Positions 8,696 to 18,648 of a stretch of 64,000 bases of DNA are shown here, in pieces (the first letter of the stretch is position 1; the number at the start of each line of letters is the position of its first letter). Both the position numbers and the translations under genes were made by a program. The stretch is from positions 59,494 through 123,493 of the forward strand of contig CADAGC010000008.1 of assembly GCA_902787365.1 (NCBI GenBank). Reading direction: 5' to 3'. This stretch comes from an uncultured Ruminococcus sp. (GTDB lineage: Bacteria > Bacillota > Clostridia > Oscillospirales > Ruminococcaceae). Below the pieces are notes generated by a model, which worked only from the letters and a program-made list of their open reading frames with translations, was not told where the DNA came from and did no database searches.

Positions 8696-8740
8696 GCCTG
8701 CGGCGATGATGCTGAAAATCATCGCTGCGGGCGATTTTGT
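8696..8740 (+). terminator. Hairpin upstream of the GGDEF operon
   Basis: A 15-base stem with two mismatches (8696-8710 with 8718-8732) is followed by GATTTTGTT. It could end transcription from the proBA side or act in a leader. The rest of 8628-8869 shows only a TATAAT (8813-8818) with a poor -35 region. Confidence 0.5.
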
Positions 8741-8869
8741 TCGTTATAGGAAATTAAATGATTTATTGCCCTTTATTCATTAATTTTCATAACTTTTTTA
8801 ATCTTAATATGTTATAATTTAGAATGCGCTAAGTATGTGCGCATATCTTAAAATAACGGTGAATAAAGA

Positions 8870-10369
8870 ATGAAAAATAATCCGACTTCACATATAAAAA
8901 ACACAAGAAATGTGCTTATAATATCAAACTGTGTCATACTTATATGCGTGCTGGTAATGGCGTTTTATCTGATGTATTCAAGTATGATAGAGTCAAAGGA
9001 TAAGAACATCAGCAGTATGACTTCCTTTGCAAGCTCGCTGCTCAAAGAGCGTATGACTGACTATATGGGCTACACCGAGAAAAACTGCGAGAGCTTTTTC
9101 AGGTGCGAGCATAAGAAATTCTACCCCGACGAGCGCATTATGGATATCTCGGAGATACACAAGCAGCAGGACGAGATATCGGCAGAGCTTTTAGAGCTGA
9201 GCCTTGGTGACTATTATGCCGATTTCGGTATCGCATATGATGACGGCAGTACTGCGGGCATTATAACCGACAGCACGAGAGACGTTTTCGGCGGCGAGGT
9301 GTATACGGCGCTTGAAAGCTTTCTTAAAAACGGCAAAAAGCAAAACTGGGGCACGGGCTACAAGGGCAACTACGAAAAGCTCTACTTTGTCAAGAGGGTC
9401 AACGACCATGCCATAATGACTGTATCGCTCTACACCAAAGAGGTAGAACGAAGAATTAAGGACGTTAACGGTATGGCTGAGACCACCACCTCTATTATCG
9501 ACAGAGACGGCAACATCATCTGCTCGGCGGACTCTGAGCTTAACGATATGGCCGGCAAGCAGATAGAGAACGACAAGATAGCTCTTATAGCAGATGTGCA
9601 TGATATAACCATATCCAACGAGGATTACTATATCGCAACAGACGATATAACCGACGACTGGCGCACGGTGTGCTGCTTCTCGAAGGAGCGCTTCAAGACG
9701 GATAACAAGAGGCAGACCTTTACCCTTGTGATGATAGGCGTGGGCGCTATGCTCTTAAGCTCTGTGATATCATTCTACATCACAAGGAAGATGTCGAATG
9801 CGGCGCTTACACAGCTTTATGCCGCAGGCCTTGACGGCGTTGACAGGCTGACAAAGCTCACCAACAAATTCTCCACCGAGGATATGATAATCGAAACGCT
9901 TGAATCAAGCCCTATGGGCAGCTGCTACGGCCTTGTGCTCATAGATATCGACAACCTTAAGGACATAAACGACAATCTCGGAAGAACAAAGGGCGACGAT
10001 ACGATACTCAGAGTTTCGGCGATTATAAGGACTGTGTTCGGTGAGAGCGCAGTTATCGGCAGGCTCGGCGGCGACAAGTTTGAAACGCTTGCCGATGTGA
10101 CGGATTTTGACCTGTTCAAGTGCCTTTCCACCCTAGAGCACAAGTGTGCCGAGCTGTGTGAGAGCCTTAACAGCACCTATGCCGATGAAGACAGAAGATA
10201 CAAGATAACCGTTAGCGTCGGTGCGGCGCTCTACCCGCTGTCGAGCGACAGCTACGAGGGGCTTCTGAACAACGCAGACGAAGCGCTGCGCATATCAAAG
10301 CAAAAGGGCGGCGGCTGCTTTACAGTATACAGGCGCACCGAATCCAAGAAGGACGGTGATGACAGATGA
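8870..10369 (+). CDS. Membrane sensor protein with altered GGDEF domain
   Basis: A 499-aa protein: one membrane helix (about 15-37), an extracytoplasmic sensor region of Cache type (about 40-285), a second helix (about 287-308), and a GGDEF domain (about 330-490). The active site reads RLGGDKF (398-404), so the fourth motif residue is Lys instead of Glu; the metal-binding Asp is kept. It may have weak or no diguanylate cyclase activity. The start is supported by GGTGAATAAAG upstream. Its stop overlaps the next gene (ATGA), so sensor and binding protein are made together; the lipoprotein may present a ligand to the sensor domain (inference). Confidence 0.85.
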   Translation: MKNNPTSHIKNTRNVLIISNCVILICVLVMAFYLMYSSMIESKDKNISSMTSFASSLLKERMTDYMGYTEKNCESFFRCEHKKFYPDERIMDISEIHKQQDEISAELLELSLGDYYADFGIAYDDGSTAGIITDSTRDVFGGEVYTALESFLKNGKKQNWGTGYKGNYEKLYFVKRVNDHAIMTVSLYTKEVERRIKDVNGMAETTTSIIDRDGNIICSADSELNDMAGKQIENDKIALIADVHDITISNEDYYIATDDITDDWRTVCCFSKERFKTDNKRQTFTLVMIGVGAMLLSSVISFYITRKMSNAALTQLYAAGLDGVDRLTKLTNKFSTEDMIIETLESSPMGSCYGLVLIDIDNLKDINDNLGRTKGDDTILRVSAIIRTVFGESAVIGRLGGDKFETLADVTDFDLFKCLSTLEHKCAELCESLNSTYADEDRRYKITVSVGAALYPLSSDSYEGLLNNADEALRISKQKGGGCFTVYRRTESKKDGDDR

Positions 10370-11637
10370 GGCGGCTGAGAAAAGCTGCGGCGGCAGCAGG
10401 CATCGCCGCTGTTATGACCTTTTGCTCCTGCGGCGGCAGCACTATAAACTATGACCATGCCTCAAACATCAGGATCTCCTTTTCCTGGTGGGGCAAGGAC
10501 GTAAGGCATAAATACACCACCGAGGCGATAGAGATATTTGAAGAGCAGAACGAGGGCATCTACGTTACCCCACGCTATGCCGAATGGGCAGGCTTCAAGG
10601 AGAGAATGGACGCCAAGATAGGCTCGGGCAGCGAAGCTGACGTTATGCAGATAAACTTCAGCTGGCTGTATGAATACACAAACGAAGGCAACGAGTTCTA
10701 CGACCTCGGTGAACTCAGCGACATAATAAACCTCAACAGCTTTGACTCAAAGGTGCTCGAATACGGCATGATAGACGGCAAGCTGCTGGCTATACCGATA
10801 TCAATGAACGCACAGACGGTGTATATAAACAAGACGTTGTTTGACAAATACTCGCTGCCTGTTCCAAAGACATGGGAGGAATATTTCAAGGCGGCAGAGG
10901 TCATGAGCAAGGACGGGGTATACGTTCTTCGCCTTTCAAAAAGCTCTGCGTGGCATTTCTGCATAGCATATGCCGAGCAGGCGGTGGGCAAGAGGCTGCT
11001 CAACCAGAAGGGCGATATAGGCTTTGATGATAAGGACTTCGAGGTGTTGTTTGATTTCTACAAGCAGATGATAGACAAGGGCGTTACCAAGCTCATAGAC
11101 GACCGTGACAGGAAGGATTTTGAGAACGGAAATGCCGCAGGCACGGTAATGTGGATATCAGATGCGGCGTATTATGTTGCACCGTGCAGAGACAATGGCA
11201 ACGAGATAGCGGTGGCTGATTATCCTATCAGGGAAAATGCGGCGGTCTACGGGTGGTATGCAAAGCCCACGTCGCTTTACGCCATAAGCGCCAACACAGA
11301 AAACCCGCAGGAGGCGGCAAAGCTTGTTGAGTTTCTTTTGAGCTCGCAGGAAATGACGATGCTGCGAGGCCTTGAAAACGGCGTGCCCGCCAGCAAGAGC
11401 GCACTTGAGGTGCTTGAAGCAAATGATATGATAGACGGTATACAGCTTGAGGCTGACGAGATGAGAAAGAAATATGCACTCAAAGTCGATCTGCTCTCGC
11501 CCTATACCGAAACTTCGGAATTCATAGATAACTTTGATGAGCTTATAAGACAGATATGCAGCGGTGATACAGACATACCCGCCGCCGCAAAGCAGATGAG
11601 GGCTTCTATGATCGAGATACTCGAAAAGAATAAATAA
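10366..11637 (+). CDS. Extracellular solute-binding lipoprotein (family 1)
   Basis: A 423-aa sugar-type solute-binding protein. The N-terminus has an Arg/Lys-rich start, a hydrophobic core and a Cys pair (FCSCGG), probably the lipidation site although the lipobox is not canonical. Blocks ISFSWWGKDVRHKYT, the DVMQINFSWLYEY region and IPISMNAQTVYINKTLFDKY match the carbohydrate-binding family. No permease or ATPase genes are nearby. It overlaps the GGDEF sensor gene by 4 bases and so is more likely a sensory partner than a transport subunit; this is inferred from context. Confidence 0.88.
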   Translation: MRRLRKAAAAAGIAAVMTFCSCGGSTINYDHASNIRISFSWWGKDVRHKYTTEAIEIFEEQNEGIYVTPRYAEWAGFKERMDAKIGSGSEADVMQINFSWLYEYTNEGNEFYDLGELSDIINLNSFDSKVLEYGMIDGKLLAIPISMNAQTVYINKTLFDKYSLPVPKTWEEYFKAAEVMSKDGVYVLRLSKSSAWHFCIAYAEQAVGKRLLNQKGDIGFDDKDFEVLFDFYKQMIDKGVTKLIDDRDRKDFENGNAAGTVMWISDAAYYVAPCRDNGNEIAVADYPIRENAAVYGWYAKPTSLYAISANTENPQEAAKLVEFLLSSQEMTMLRGLENGVPASKSALEVLEANDMIDGIQLEADEMRKKYALKVDLLSPYTETSEFIDNFDELIRQICSGDTDIPAAAKQMRASMIEILEKNK

Positions 11638-11665
11638 TTGTGAAAATATTTGGAGGTCAAGACTA

Positions 11666-13983
11666 ATGGCAAAAAACCAGATACCTGTGAGTAAGACACT
11701 CACGCAGAATATGGCTGCTAAAGCGAGAAAAAAGAGAATAATACTCTCAACAGCGGCTTTGGTTGTTGTGGCAGGTATTATCGTATCTATCGTGACAGTA
11801 AAGCAGAACAGGGAAAGGGACAGGATCGAAAAGGCCAAGAACGCCGTGCTTCTGCTTGAAACGAATATGCTCATAGGCGAGCCCGACTTCCCCGATGACG
11901 GTGACTGGGACGGCGACGGTGTGACGAACAAGAGGACACCGACGGCGACGGCATAAGCGACGGCGACGAGCTTGCAGTAGGCACAGACCCGCTGAAAAAC
12001 GACACCGACAACGATACCCTGCTTGACGGCTATGAGCTTATGGTGGGCTTGAACCCCCGCAGCAGCTCGACAGACGGCGAGAACGATTCGCAGAAGGAAG
12101 TTACTATCGAGCGAAAGGTCGGCCAGATAACAGTAGAGCTTAAAGGCAACGCAAACATATGCAACACCACAGTCGAGGAGCTGGAGCTTTTCGGTATTGC
12201 GGTAAACGGCTCTATCGTGAGCAAGGCTTATGATATCTATGCAGAGTACCCATTCAAGAACGCCAAGGTGACTTTTGATCTTGATGAGGAAAAGATAAAG
12301 AACATGGGCTATAAGCCCGAGGATCTGACGGTGCTCAGCTTCGATTCGCAGTCGCTCAAATACGATAAGGTCGATTCGACATATGACAAGGCAAACAACA
12401 CCATATCTGCCGACATCACAAAGTTCACCACATACGTTGTAGGTGTTGAAAAGACCGCAAACCAGGAAGCTACCACAAGGATAGCATTCCTCGTAGACGA
12501 TTCAGGCTCGATGTATTCAAAGAAGTTCGTTCAGAACGGCTTTACCACACCTGAAAATGACGTTGATTTCAAGAGAATAGACTTTGCAAACTCGCTTATC
12601 GGCATGATAGAGGATAACGTTGAGATAATGATAAGCAAGTACACAGCACAGTATACAAGGCTCGTGCCCTTTACCACCGACAAGAAGAGCGCATCTGCCG
12701 CCCTTGAAAAGATAAAGAACGAAACACTTTATGAGAAGAACTTCAACGGCACCTACAGCCAGCAGGCAATCGAGAGATGTATCGCAGAGTTTGCACAGAG
12801 CGGCAACGGCTCTTACAGGAATATGCTTGTAATGCTCACAGACGGCCAGTCTGACGAGGTAAACCCCAAGACCGCAAAGCAGCTCGCAGCACTTGCAAAG
12901 AAGAAGAACATCATAATCCTTACTGTAGGCCTTGGCAAGGACGTTGACAGAGAATGGCTCCAGGAGATGGCAAGCGAGACAGGCGGCAAGTACTTTACAG
13001 CATCTGACGCAAGCTCGCTCAATGATGTTTACGACCAGATAGTTACAGCACTCAACTACGATATAGTAAACTACAACGACACCACCGACAGCGTAAGGGG
13101 CTACTCGCTCTACAACACAAACTTCGCTCCCTCGGTCAACGGCTTCACATTCAAGAATTTCAGAACTACCACCACAAGAAATATGGACTTCGGCATGGCG
13201 CTCATGGCAAGAGACTGGTATATCGGCAATCTCAGACTTTCGATGCCCGGCGTTGACCCTAAGGATGATGCCAAGGATAAGGTCAGCACAGACGGCTATG
13301 ACCTCACAGGCACAGAAGCAGCCGAAAAGTATAACTCCAATGTCCCGATGAGCAAGGTGACTATCTCGGCGCTCAGCAGCAAGTATGCAGATGTTTCGGA
13401 ATATCTTGACTATGAGAGCGACGGCTCGGTACTGCAGGTTGAGCCTTCGGTCAAGCAGGATGCAGAGGACAGCGGCTGGAAGGCTATCGAGTACGAGACT
13501 GAGGGTCTTGAATGGTCCAAGGTCGAGTTCCTCGCAATTGACATAGCAAACGGCGCTGATAAGATAGCAAAGGCTTATTCAAAGGACGACCTTGAAATGC
13601 TCAAGGCGCTGTATCACTACAACGCTATGCAGTGGGACGACAAAAACGACGAGTATAACCTTGTAGGCGGCAGCGAGGGCTTTGAAAGGCTTCAAGCTCA
13701 GCTCAGCAAGGGTGTGCCCGTAGTTACAATGATAGACAACAGCCACGCTGTAAACGCTATCGGCCTTATTCAGGATTCTGACAACCACAACGAGTATGTG
13801 CTCCAGATATACGATTCAAACTACCCCAACGATATCCAGAAGATATACATCACAAAGAACATCGGCGGCGTGTTTGACATCTCGGGCGATACAGCAACAT
13901 TCAAGGATACAAAGTTCACCTTTAATGCCACATACGAGGGCAAGCAGGTAGGCCTTTCCTTTACGGATGTTAAGGTTCACTGA
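11666..13983 (+). pseudogene. von Willebrand factor A domain surface protein, frameshifted
   Basis: Two overlapping frames make one protein. The first (from ATG 11666, with TTGGAGG upstream) has an N-terminal membrane anchor (about residues 25-45) and stops at 11956. The second is open from about 11932 to 13983. Joining them near 11930-11936 by restoring one base gives NKEDTDGDGISDGDEL and NDTDNDTLLDGYEL, calcium-binding repeats of thrombospondin type 3. After these comes a vWA domain with MIDAS motif DDSGSM and TDGQSDE, then a C-terminal part with SHAVNAIGL and YDSNYP that resembles a papain/C39-like fold without a clear Cys. It is exported or membrane-bound and follows the sensor operon by 28 bases. 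It is either a true mutation or a sequencing error. Confidence 0.8.
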
Positions 13984-14002
13984 TAAAAACGCATAAATAA
14001 CA

Positions 14003-14045
14003 AACAGAGGTATCACAGTTAAGTGGTACCTCTGTTATTTTTATT
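14003..14045. terminator. Bidirectional terminator between vWA gene and glgX
   Basis: A 14-bp stem (14003-14016 with 14023-14036) is followed by ATTTTTATT on the plus strand and by A/T-rich sequence on the minus strand. Confidence 0.8.
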
Positions 14046-16119
14046 ATTGCTGCAAAACAAGTATTATGGCAGTTCTCGGCGCCAAGGTGAGCCTGTTGTA
14101 TCTAAGGCCTACAGCGTCTGCAAAGTCAGCGTTCTTGTTGTAGCGAATGCCCGTGTATACGGCCACTTTCCAGCTGAAGCCCGTAAGCTCGGGCAGGGTT
14201 ATGTCTACGCTCTCCCAGTAGGTGTTTAGCGCAAAATACACCGCATCATCAGCCCCCTGCTTGTTCTTGCCCGAGTACATTATGCCTATAACGTGGTCGT
14301 GCTCCGAGAGCTGGTCGTTCCACGGCCTGCCGTGGTGGAATGTTATATTCGGGTAGCCCAGCGATATCGGCTGGGTGTCTTTTCTTATGCAGCGGTGCTT
14401 CTTTCTTATGGCGATAAGGTCTTTTACAAGGAATGCCATTTCGTTGTATTTGTTTATCCTCGTCCAGTCAAGCCATGAGATAATGTTGTCCTGACAGTAG
14501 GGGTTGTTGTTGCCGTACTGGGTGTTGCACATCTCATCGCCCGCAAGGAACATCACAGCGCCCCTTGACATCATCAGCGTGCAGAATGCGTTCTTGACCA
14601 TTCTTATGCGCAGATTTTCTATGTCGCAGTTTTCTGTCTCGCCCTCTTCACCGCAGTTCCAGCTGTAGTTATCGTCAGCGCCGTCGGTGTTGTTCCAGCC
14701 GTTTGCCTCGTTGTGCTTTTCGTTGTAGGCATACAGGTCATACAGCGTAAAGCCGTCGTGGCAGGTGAGGAAGTTGACCGACACGTTGACGCCACGCTCG
14801 TTGGTGTCGTAGATATCAAGCGAGCCTGTTATCCTGTTGACTGCCGCCTGTGCAAGGCCGCTGTCGCCCTTAAGGAAGCGCCGCAGGTCGTCACGGTAGC
14901 GGCCGTTCCATTCCGCCCAGCGCCCGTATGCAGGGAACGAGCCTACCTGATAAAGCCCGCCTGCGTCCCACGCCTCGGCTATGAGCTTTACCTTGCTGAG
15001 TATCGGGTCGTATGCAAGGCTTTCAAGCAGCGGCGGGTCTTTCATCGGCGAGCCGTCTTCGTTCCGCCCGAGAATGGCCGCAAGGTCGAATCTGAAACCG
15101 TCAACTCTGTATTCAACTACCCAGTAGCGCAGGCAGTCAAGAATAAAGTCACGCACGACAGGGTGGTTGCAGTTGAATGTGTTGCCGCAGCCCGAGAAGT
15201 TGAAATACTTGCCGTCGGGGGTGAGCATATAATACACGCTGTTGTCAAGCCCCTTGAATGTGAATGCCGTGCCGTGCTCGTCACCCTCTGAGGTGTGGTT
15301 GAACACAACGTCTAGGAACACGCCTATGTTGTTTTCGTGAAGCGTCTTTATAAGCTGCTTTAGCTCGTCGCCCTCACGGTTGTATTCAACGGCGGAGGCG
15401 TAGCTGGTGTTCGGCGCAAAGAAGCAGGTCGGGCTGTAGCCCCAGTAGTTTAAAAGCTGCTTGCCATCATATTCTCTGGCACCGTCAAGCTCGTCAAACT
15501 CAAATATCGGCATAAGCTCAATGACGTTGACGCCCAGCTTTTTGAGGTAGGGTATCTTTTCGATTATGCCTGCAAATGTGCCCGGGTACTGCACGCCCGA
15601 TGAGCTGTCGTTGGTAAAGCCCCTTACGTGCATTTCGTAGATAACAAGGTCCTGGAACTTGACGTTCGGCTGCTTGAAATCCCCCCAGTCGAAGAGGTCG
15701 GCGTGAACTCTTGCGTGGTAGCTGCCGTCGCCCTTGGGCTTGACGCCCCACACGCTCTGCCCCGTCACGGCCTTGGCGTAGATGTCGAGTACGTTTCTTG
15801 ACTTGTCGAATATCAGCCCCTTGTGCGGCTCATAAGGGCCGTCAAGGCGGTAGCAGTATTCAAATTCATATATATCAAGCCCGAATATGATTATGCTCCA
15901 GGTATCGCCTATGCGGAATGATTCGGGTATGGGTATCACGGCGTAGGGTTTTGTCTCGGTGCGTCTGAAAAGCGCCACCGAGCAGGCTGTGGCGTTTGAT
16001 GAGTGAATGGTGAAGTTCACGGCATTATCAAGCGCCGTGGCGCCGTTTAGGTCATAAAAACCGGGGCGCACGTCAAAGCCTTTTATCTTTCTTGTGGGCA
16101 TAAGGTTTCGTTTTTTCAA
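14044..16119 (-). CDS. glgX: Glycogen debranching enzyme (GlgX/isoamylase type)
   Basis: About 691 aa of the GH13 family, cutting alpha-1,6 branches in glycogen or starch. The N-terminal CBM48-like region precedes the catalytic barrel: VIYEMHVRGFT, DVVFNHTSEG (region I), GFRFDLAAI with the nucleophile Asp near residue 340 (region II), IAEAWDAGG with the acid Glu near 380 (region III), and FLTCHDGFTL near 452 (region IV). No signal peptide, so it is cytoplasmic and fits with the glycogen phosphorylase at 42556. The start is probably TTG at 16119, 6 bases after GGTGGTG; GTG at 16131 and ATG at 16101 are alternatives. Confidence 0.92.
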   Translation of the reverse strand: MKKRNLMPTRKIKGFDVRPGFYDLNGATALDNAVNFTIHSSNATACSVALFRRTETKPYAVIPIPESFRIGDTWSIIIFGLDIYEFEYCYRLDGPYEPHKGLIFDKSRNVLDIYAKAVTGQSVWGVKPKGDGSYHARVHADLFDWGDFKQPNVKFQDLVIYEMHVRGFTNDSSSGVQYPGTFAGIIEKIPYLKKLGVNVIELMPIFEFDELDGAREYDGKQLLNYWGYSPTCFFAPNTSYASAVEYNREGDELKQLIKTLHENNIGVFLDVVFNHTSEGDEHGTAFTFKGLDNSVYYMLTPDGKYFNFSGCGNTFNCNHPVVRDFILDCLRYWVVEYRVDGFRFDLAAILGRNEDGSPMKDPPLLESLAYDPILSKVKLIAEAWDAGGLYQVGSFPAYGRWAEWNGRYRDDLRRFLKGDSGLAQAAVNRITGSLDIYDTNERGVNVSVNFLTCHDGFTLYDLYAYNEKHNEANGWNNTDGADDNYSWNCGEEGETENCDIENLRIRMVKNAFCTLMMSRGAVMFLAGDEMCNTQYGNNNPYCQDNIISWLDWTRINKYNEMAFLVKDLIAIRKKHRCIRKDTQPISLGYPNITFHHGRPWNDQLSEHDHVIGIMYSGKNKQGADDAVYFALNTYWESVDITLPELTGFSWKVAVYTGIRYNKNADFADAVGLRYNRLTLAPRTAIILVLQQ

Positions 16120-16136
16120 ATCAGTCACCACCAGTA

Positions 16137-16175
16137 TAATTCATAGTGCATAATTATGTAGTCGCATACAGCGAC
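16137..16175. repeat. Heptamer repeat relic with hairpin (locus 3)
   Basis: TTCATAGTGCATAATTATG next to the hairpin GTCGCATACAGCGAC, a short form of the composite repeat seen at 39197 and 51785. Confidence 0.45.
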
Positions 16176-16180
16176 ATTTA

Positions 16181-16963
16181 TTAATATGGGAAACTGCCTA
16201 CCAGCAGCGCATGGCGTTTCATTCTGCGCTCGAAACGCTCAAGCAGCTGCTTGTCCTTGGTCTTGGCAAGGCAGAGGAAGAACTTGCGGTAATCCTCAAA
16301 TACATATCTTGCGTCAAATGGGGCTTGTATGCTCTCGGCAAAGCGCTTGGCCTTGCTCTCGCCCGTGCCGAAGAGGTTGAACACCACCGCAGAATTCTGC
16401 CTGCAAAGGGCATATAGGTCATCGGTAAAGCTCTGCGAGAAGATGCTTGAATGTATCTTCTCGGCCACAAAGATATCAACGAAAATAAGGTCGAAGCTCT
16501 CACGCTCGGCCTCTTTCACATACATAAAGGCATCATCGTTCACTATCTCAAAGCGCTCACTCATCTTATCGGTGATAAAGTGCTTTCTGGCGATGCCGAT
16601 AAGCTGTGATGAATACTCGACCCCCGTGACAACGCATCCGTCATAGCGGTTTATCAGAAACCTCGGCAGCGTGCAGCCTGCGCAGCCCAGCACCAGCGCA
16701 CGGTCGGGTGCGTTGTCTTTGAAATAGCAGTCGGCTATCCTCTGGGCGCAGGGGTACATAGGCTGAAAGGTGCGCTTATCGCTAAGATATACAGATGAGT
16801 AAAGAAAGCTCTCACCGTTTTGAAATTCTATACGCCTTATATCATCTTTTTTGCAAAAGGGGTGTTTATAGTCGGCCACCACGAATTTTACGGGCGCACC
16901 CGTTTCCTCGTCCTTAAAGCTCTCGATGATAGTTTTTGTCTCTATGCTGCTTAGTATTCCCAT
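16181..16963 (-). CDS. Spermidine-synthase-like methyltransferase-fold protein
   Basis: A 260-aa protein with the SAM-type Rossmann fold of the polyamine synthase family. VLGCAGCTLPRFL (near 88) is the nucleotide-binding glycine loop in altered form, VTGVEYSSQLIGIAR contains the acidic residue expected to bind ribose, and DAFMYV and DLIFVDIF follow in the usual order. The spermidine synthase gatekeeper and amine-site residues are not clear, so it may be a methyltransferase of unknown target. It lies downstream of the YegP-like gene and upstream of glgX, all on the minus strand. Confidence 0.65.
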   Translation of the reverse strand: MGILSSIETKTIIESFKDEETGAPVKFVVADYKHPFCKKDDIRRIEFQNGESFLYSSVYLSDKRTFQPMYPCAQRIADCYFKDNAPDRALVLGCAGCTLPRFLINRYDGCVVTGVEYSSQLIGIARKHFITDKMSERFEIVNDDAFMYVKEAERESFDLIFVDIFVAEKIHSSIFSQSFTDDLYALCRQNSAVVFNLFGTGESKAKRFAESIQAPFDARYVFEDYRKFFLCLAKTKDKQLLERFERRMKRHALLVGSFPY

Positions 16964-16981
16964 AACTGTGCCTTACAAATA

Positions 16982-17006
16982 ACGGGCGGTGCTTTGAGCC
17001 GCCCGT
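16982..17006 (-). terminator. Terminator after the YegP-like gene
   Basis: Stem ACGGGCGG/CCGCCCGT with a 9-base loop; the minus strand then reads TATTTGT. Confidence 0.6.
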
Positions 17007-17018
17007 ATATTTATTGCC

Positions 17019-17396
17019 TTAGTCCTTTATTTCCTCAATGGGAGCGTCTGCTGCATTCTTGCGCACGCTCTCTATGCCGTTCTTGCAGGCGGCCTTGCTG
17101 GTGTAGCCCTCGCTGGCGGCTATGACCTGACCGTTTGTGGCCTTTAGGCGGAAGCGTGTCTCGCCCTTTTTGTCGGTATATATCTCAAACTTAGGGCACT
17201 TGGCACTCTCAAAGCCCTCGGCTGTCTGGTCTTCAAGATTTGCCACGGGGGCATTCTTTGCAACGCTCTCGCAGCCGCCCTTTGCCGAAGCCAAAGTATT
17301 GAACACCTCGCCGCCTATAGCGATTATCTCGCCGTTTCCTGCCTTAAGCGACCATGTAAAGCCTGTAGCTGTCTTTTTAACAACAAATTTTCCCAT
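17019..17396 (-). CDS. YegP family protein (two DUF1508 repeats)
   Basis: A 125-aa cytoplasmic protein made of two tandem YegP/DUF1508 units: MGKFVVKKTATGFTWSLKAGNGEIIA and FEIYTDKKGETRFRLKATNGQVIAASEGY, each followed by a GIESV/GCESV helix. The function of the family is unknown; members are small and often stress-linked. It has its own promoter, a ribosome site AGGCAGGG, and a terminator, so it is a single-gene unit. Confidence 0.85.
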   Translation of the reverse strand: MGKFVVKKTATGFTWSLKAGNGEIIAIGGEVFNTLASAKGGCESVAKNAPVANLEDQTAEGFESAKCPKFEIYTDKKGETRFRLKATNGQVIAASEGYTSKAACKNGIESVRKNAADAPIEEIKD

Positions 17397-17445
17397 TGAT
17401 ATTCCCTGCCTTTCAAATATTCTTCAGGCGCTAAGCCTTGATACT

Positions 17446-17474
17446 ATTATAATACACTTATAGGCTTTTGTCAA
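17446..17474 (-). promoter_or_regulatory. Promoter of the YegP-like gene
   Basis: Minus-strand TTGACA (17469-17474) and TATAAT (17446-17451) with a 17-base spacer: a consensus promoter. A short AGGC/GCCT hairpin lies in the leader. Confidence 0.85.
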
Positions 17475-17640
17475 TAATTATGCAAGATGTTGTATACTTT
17501 TGTGCAAAATCAGCATTCGGAATTATTTATTGTGACAAACAAATCGGCACAGCTCAAAAACAGCCTTGCGGCTATTTAATTTTCATTTTCCCTGCCGATA
17601 ACTATTATGTAAGCTATAGCTATGCGAAGGGGGTGGTCTT

Positions 17641-18648
17641 ATGCAGATTAACGCAGTATCAGGTGGGCGGCCTGTCTACGGTGCAGGGCTTCGCTCTAAA
17701 CCCGTGCCCTCAGAAGGCGGCGAGGTGCAGCACCCTTTGAGCGATAAGGTCGAGATATCCGAAGACAGCAAGGCGAGGTATGCGCAGAGCGTTTCAGCTG
17801 ATAACAAGACCGCCGCAGGCTATGAGGAATATCTTAAAGACCTGCAAGGCTATGCGCCCTATATGAAGCTGCAAGTCGGCGGCGCTGTTAATACCCAAAA
17901 CGACGGCAGGGTGAACACCCTTGATATAAACCCGAAGCTGCTTGATAAAATGAAGAGCGACCCCGAATTTGCACAGAAGATGACAGGGAAGCTTGGCGAT
18001 ATCGAGCGGGCGCACAGGCTCGTTGACAGCTATATGAAAGCCACGGGCAGCACGGTGGTTTGCAGCCATGCTTATCTTGACGAGGAGGGCAATTACTGCT
18101 GCTTTGCCGTGACCGAGCGCAAGGACGAGCTGAATGAGGAACTGCGTGCGCAGGCGCAGGAGAACGCCGAGAAGCTTATGAACGCCGTGCGTGAGAAAAA
18201 CGCCGCCGCCGCCGACAAGCTGACGGAGCTTTTCTCGCAGGCCGAGGAAAAGGGCGTGCTGCTGCTCGATGATGAGGACTTAAAAGTCTTGAACGAGGCG
18301 GCAAAGGCACTTGAAGCGGGCGAAAGCGGCGAAGCAGAAGAAGCTGCAGACGAGGACGAACTTGAAAGCACCTCGGTAGGCGGCTGTATGGGCATAAATG
18401 CGCAAAAACTTGCACGTATGCTCGCCGCCGCTAAGACACGCTCGCAGGTGCAGTCGGTAATAGCTATGATACAGTCGGATATCAAGGAGTGCGACCAAGG
18501 GGCGGCAAACGGCTATGACGTTGACGAGGCGTCATACAAGGCGGCAGAGCAGCTCTTGCAGCAGGCAAAGTCACAGCTCGCCTCGGCCGACGACCGAGAA
18601 GCCACTCCGCAGGAAGAAATGGCACAGGCGTTGGCAGCGCTTATGTAA
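17641..18648 (+). CDS. Unrecognised 335-aa soluble protein
   Basis: No family recognised. It has no signal peptide or membrane segment. The N-terminus (MQINAVSGGRPVYG) resembles the unstructured starts of proteins handled by the flagellar apparatus, but this is only a hint. Residues 165-250 are very rich in Glu, Lys and Ala and probably form a coiled coil (LRAQAQENAEKLMNAVREK). Two cysteines lie in VGGCMG and IKECDQG. GGGGTGG precedes the start. A near copy of its last 24 bases occurs 118 bases downstream. The next gene is of similar character, so the two may act together. Confidence 0.6.
   Translation: MQINAVSGGRPVYGAGLRSKPVPSEGGEVQHPLSDKVEISEDSKARYAQSVSADNKTAAGYEEYLKDLQGYAPYMKLQVGGAVNTQNDGRVNTLDINPKLLDKMKSDPEFAQKMTGKLGDIERAHRLVDSYMKATGSTVVCSHAYLDEEGNYCCFAVTERKDELNEELRAQAQENAEKLMNAVREKNAAAADKLTELFSQAEEKGVLLLDDEDLKVLNEAAKALEAGESGEAEEAADEDELESTSVGGCMGINAQKLARMLAAAKTRSQVQSVIAMIQSDIKECDQGAANGYDVDEASYKAAEQLLQQAKSQLASADDREATPQEEMAQALAALM

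Noticed and set aside
8551-8740. Cyclic-di-GMP riboswitch upstream of the GGDEF gene
   Set aside because: The conserved GEMM-I core and tetraloop-receptor pieces are not seen, and the second copy is upstream of unrelated genes.
11930-11940. Programmed ribosomal frameshift in the vWA gene
   Set aside because: The zero-frame codons AAC-AAG-AGG cannot re-pair one base back, so no X-XXY-YYZ slippage is possible.
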